64,000 bases of DNA, taken from NCBI RefSeq assembly GCF_026339875.1, contig NZ_JAPEPZ010000002.1:983762-1047761 (forward strand), written 5' to 3'. Below the pieces are notes generated by a model, which was not told the DNA's origin, made no database searches, and was given only the letters and a program-made list of their open reading frames with translations. The DNA is from Streptomyces sp. NBC_01571 (GTDB taxonomy: Bacteria > Actinomycetota > Actinomycetes > Streptomycetales > Streptomycetaceae). Positions 61,711-64,000 of the stretch are shown here, piece by piece (position 1 is the first letter of the stretch; each line of letters begins with the position of its first letter). Both the position numbers and the translations under genes were made by a program.

Positions 61711-63615
61711 ATGGCCACCATCCCCACCGACCAGACCACCGGCTCCCACAGCGGCCACCGGACATCGCACCGGCGCGGCAGCCGGCCGGAAGCTCCGGCA
61801 ACCTGGGAACGCCCGGCGCTGGCCGCGGTGCTGGTCGTCGCTGCGCTGCTGTACGGCTGGGGCATCGGGCACGCCGCGATTCACCCCTACTACGGTTCGG
61901 CGATACGGTCGATGGCCGCCAGTTGGCGGGCCTTCTTCTTCGGCGGTCTGGACCCCAGCGGTTCGATCACTCTCGACAAGCTGCCCGGCGCCTTCTGGCC
62001 CGAGGCCATCAGCGTCTGGATCTTCGGTCCCAGCACGTGGGCGGCCGCGCTGCCTCAGGTCGTCGAGGGCGTGCTCACCGTGTGGCTGCTCCACCGGATC
62101 GTACGGGCCTGGGCCGGGCCGTTCGCCGCGCTGATCGCCGCCCTGACGCTCACCTTCACCCCGATCACCGTGGTCCTCAACAGGGCCACCATCCCGGACA
62201 CCGCACTCACTCTGCTGCTGGTGGCAGCCGCCGGAGCCCTGCAGAAGGCTGTACGGACCGGGCGGCTGCTGCCGCTGATCACCTGTGGCGTCTGGGGCGG
62301 ACTGGCCTTCCAGACGAAGATGCTGCAGGCATGGCTGGTGCTGCCGGTCTTCGCCGTCGTCTACCAAGTCGCCGCGAGCGGCCTACCGTTGCGACGTGCC
62401 CTGCGCCTGCTGCTGAGCGGTGCGGTCGCCCTGGCCGTCTCCTGCTCGTGGGCGCTGCTCGCATGGGCGACGCCCGCCGCGGACCGCCCGTACGTCGACG
62501 GCACCTCCAACAACAACCCCTTCAGCCTGGTCTTCGGCTACAACGGCCTGAGTCGCTTCAGCGACGATGACACCGCGTTCGGTGCCATTTCGGGGACCGC
62601 CGCCAGCCGGACCTCCGGAAACACCGGCTGGGGAATGCTGGTCAACCACACCGTCGGCCCACAGATCGCCTGGTTCCTGCCGCTCGCCGCGCTCGCCGCC
62701 GTGGTGGCCCTGGTCTGGCGCGCCCGCGAACCGCGAACCGACCTGCTGCGTGCCGGATTCCTCCTGTGGGGCGGCTGGCTGGCCGTGCACGCCGTGGTGT
62801 TCAGCGTCTCCAACGGCAACCACCCGTACTACACGGCCGTGCTCGCACCGGCGATCGCCGCGCTTACCGGGGGCGGGCTCGCCCTCTTCCGGTCCGCGTA
62901 CGAGGCAGGCGGTCGGCGGCGCGTGTGGCTGCCGTCGGTCATCCTGCTGACGGTGGTCTGGGCGCTGGTACTCGACGTGCCGACCCTGTTCGCCTCCTGG
63001 CTGCTGTTGCTCGCCGTGGGCCTTGCGATGTGCGGCACACTCGGCCTGTGGACCAGCGGGTCCCACACCTCCCGAGGGATGGTCCAGGGCTCCCTGGCCG
63101 CCGGGATCACGGCCACTCTGCTCCTGCCCGCAGGCTGGGCCGCCTCCTCTCTCGACCCGCTCTACGCGGGCGCCTCCACCTCGCCCACAGCCGGCCCGGT
63201 CGGCAAGGTCTACCACAACGCCCTCCACGACCGATCCGCACTCCGCCGGGTCGGGCTCGACCAGCCCAGCGACCGCGACACCTCCCTGCTCGACTACCTC
63301 ACCGCACACCACCACGGCGAGAAGTACCTGCTCGCCACCCAGGCCGCCTACCCCGCGGAGCGCCTGCTGCGCGCCCAGTCCCAGCCCATGCTCGTCATGG
63401 GCGGATTCACCGGCAAGACCCCCTTCCCCACCGCTGATCAACTCGGCAGCCTGGTCACCACTCACCAACTCCGCTACGTACTGCTCACCCCGCTGCGGCC
63501 CACCACCCCGGCCACAACCTGGGTGAAATCCCACTGCACGCGCATCCGCTCCGGGGCCTACGGATGGCGCACCAAGGGCAGCTTCCGCCTTTACGACTGC
63601 AGCCGGCAGGGCTGA
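61711..63615 (+). CDS. GT39-like (PMT/ArnT-type) membrane glycosyltransferase
   Basis: 634 residues from ATG 61711 behind AAGGACC. There are about 11-12 hydrophobic helices; the first is ALAAVLVVAALLYGWGIGHA. The early extracytoplasmic loop has HPYYGSAIRSMAASWRAFFF, GGLDPSGSITLDKLPGAFWP, where the Asp-Lys-Pro signature of the family lies. Then LVVAAAGALQKAVRTGRLLP and GLAFQTKMLQAWLVLPVFAV follow. A C-terminal soluble domain (GEKYLLATQAAYPAERLL) ends in DCSRQG. Such enzymes transfer sugar from a polyprenyl carrier to envelope components. Acceptor unknown. Confidence 0.88.
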   Translation: MATIPTDQTTGSHSGHRTSHRRGSRPEAPATWERPALAAVLVVAALLYGWGIGHAAIHPYYGSAIRSMAASWRAFFFGGLDPSGSITLDKLPGAFWPEAISVWIFGPSTWAAALPQVVEGVLTVWLLHRIVRAWAGPFAALIAALTLTFTPITVVLNRATIPDTALTLLLVAAAGALQKAVRTGRLLPLITCGVWGGLAFQTKMLQAWLVLPVFAVVYQVAASGLPLRRALRLLLSGAVALAVSCSWALLAWATPAADRPYVDGTSNNNPFSLVFGYNGLSRFSDDDTAFGAISGTAASRTSGNTGWGMLVNHTVGPQIAWFLPLAALAAVVALVWRAREPRTDLLRAGFLLWGGWLAVHAVVFSVSNGNHPYYTAVLAPAIAALTGGGLALFRSAYEAGGRRRVWLPSVILLTVVWALVLDVPTLFASWLLLLAVGLAMCGTLGLWTSGSHTSRGMVQGSLAAGITATLLLPAGWAASSLDPLYAGASTSPTAGPVGKVYHNALHDRSALRRVGLDQPSDRDTSLLDYLTAHHHGEKYLLATQAAYPAERLLRAQSQPMLVMGGFTGKTPFPTADQLGSLVTTHQLRYVLLTPLRPTTPATTWVKSHCTRIRSGAYGWRTKGSFRLYDCSRQG

Positions 63616-63723
63616 GGCACGACGCCGTCGATGGATTCGGCCGGTCGGCACGGGCGCACGCCCGACACCCGCGCATCTCGCCTCCGAGTGTGGCCGCGGT
63701 CTGCGGGCTCGGCTGTGTCAAAT

Positions 63724-64000
63724 TTAACGGCTGACCTTGGTTGTTGAGTGGTCAACCGGGTCGGTGTTGCGGTCGCCGAGCTCGGGCGACCACGACGGTC
63801 GTACGCGGTAGGCGCGGGGCCGCTGCGGGTCGCGGGAGAGGACACCTTTGCGCTCCAGCGCCATCAGCTGGTGGGCGACGGAGGAGGTGCTGGGGAGGTG
63901 TACCGCTGCGCCGATCTCCCGCATCGAGGGTGGGTAGCCCTGTCGGCGGACTGATTCGGTGATGTAGCGGACGATGGCGTCCTGGCGGCTGGTCAGCTCA
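63724..64000 (-). CDS. LexA-like protein lacking the peptidase domain, 5' end outside window
   Basis: Open from the window edge: [60 protein letters not shown] and DRNTDPVD closely follow the LexA at 58327. After DPVD the frame reads HSTTKVSR and stops, so no S24 peptidase, cleavage site or dimerisation domain remains. It is either a truncated duplicate or a DNA-binding-only repressor that RecA could not inactivate. Confidence 0.75.
   Translation of the reverse strand, partial: ELTSRQDAIVRYITESVRRQGYPPSMREIGAAVHLPSTSSVAHQLMALERKGVLSRDPQRPRAYRVRPSWSPELGDRNTDPVDHSTTKVSR

Overview
The window reads as GC-rich actinobacterial DNA, most likely Streptomyces. Supporting signs are the very high GC content, a SARP regulator beside a TOMM-type RiPP gene, a DnaE2/ImuB-like/LexA cassette, and many secreted proteins and small membrane proteins. 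Intact operons alternate with an unusual density of insertion-sequence debris and broken genes. That fits an accessory part of a linear chromosome (arm-like) or a large plasmid. This assignment is inference; no rRNA gene or complete tRNA gene was seen.

Layout. 1-3.4 kb: a TOMM leader-binding protein gene running off the left edge, its SARP regulator and a tiny membrane protein. 3.4-6.4 kb: gene relics (EamA, FN3, MFS) around two small uncharacterised genes. 6.4-7.25 kb: an intact IS5-type element whose transposase needs a -1 frameshift. 7.3-13.5 kb: a complete sugar-uptake operon (binding lipoprotein, two permeases, GH63-like glycosidase) with its LacI repressor. 13.8-15.4 kb: an IS4 relic, then a divergent MerR/SDR pair. 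16.1-19.2 kb: a STAND NTPase-TPR gene and a membrane partner. 19.3-23.6 kb: a nucleotidyltransferase, an alpha/beta hydrolase and several decayed genes.

23.9-32.3 kb: two inverted ISAs1-type copies enclose a segment whose end genes (ugd and a SpoIIE phosphatase) are both cut exactly at the IS ends. The intact cargo is a NarL-type two-component system, a small membrane protein and a polysaccharide deacetylase. 32.6-33.9 kb: a lower-GC secreted beta-helix gene and the 3' half of a tRNA, probably an attachment site. 34-40 kb: an IS481 gene, a small protein plus radical SAM/SPASM pair, a GNAT gene and an IS5-type transposase translationally coupled to a coiled-coil/winged-helix gene.

40-44.5 kb: a secreted ricin-type lectin, an unknown two-gene module with a paralogous relic, cspA, an HU gene with a damaged start, and a zinc-ribbon/DEDDh exonuclease. 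44.6-50.4 kb: redox genes with TetR and XRE regulators. 50.7-52.9 kb: pieces of what looks like one ku gene around IS110 and IS630 debris. 53-59 kb: dnaE2, an imuB-like gene, a small membrane protein and a LexA paralogue. 59.7-64 kb: a secreted PAF-acetylhydrolase-like hydrolase, a GT39-like membrane glycosyltransferase and a second LexA-like gene with only the DNA-binding half.

Many single-base frameshifts occur in otherwise well-conserved genes. Either the region is decaying or the assembly has uncorrected indels; reads would be needed to decide.
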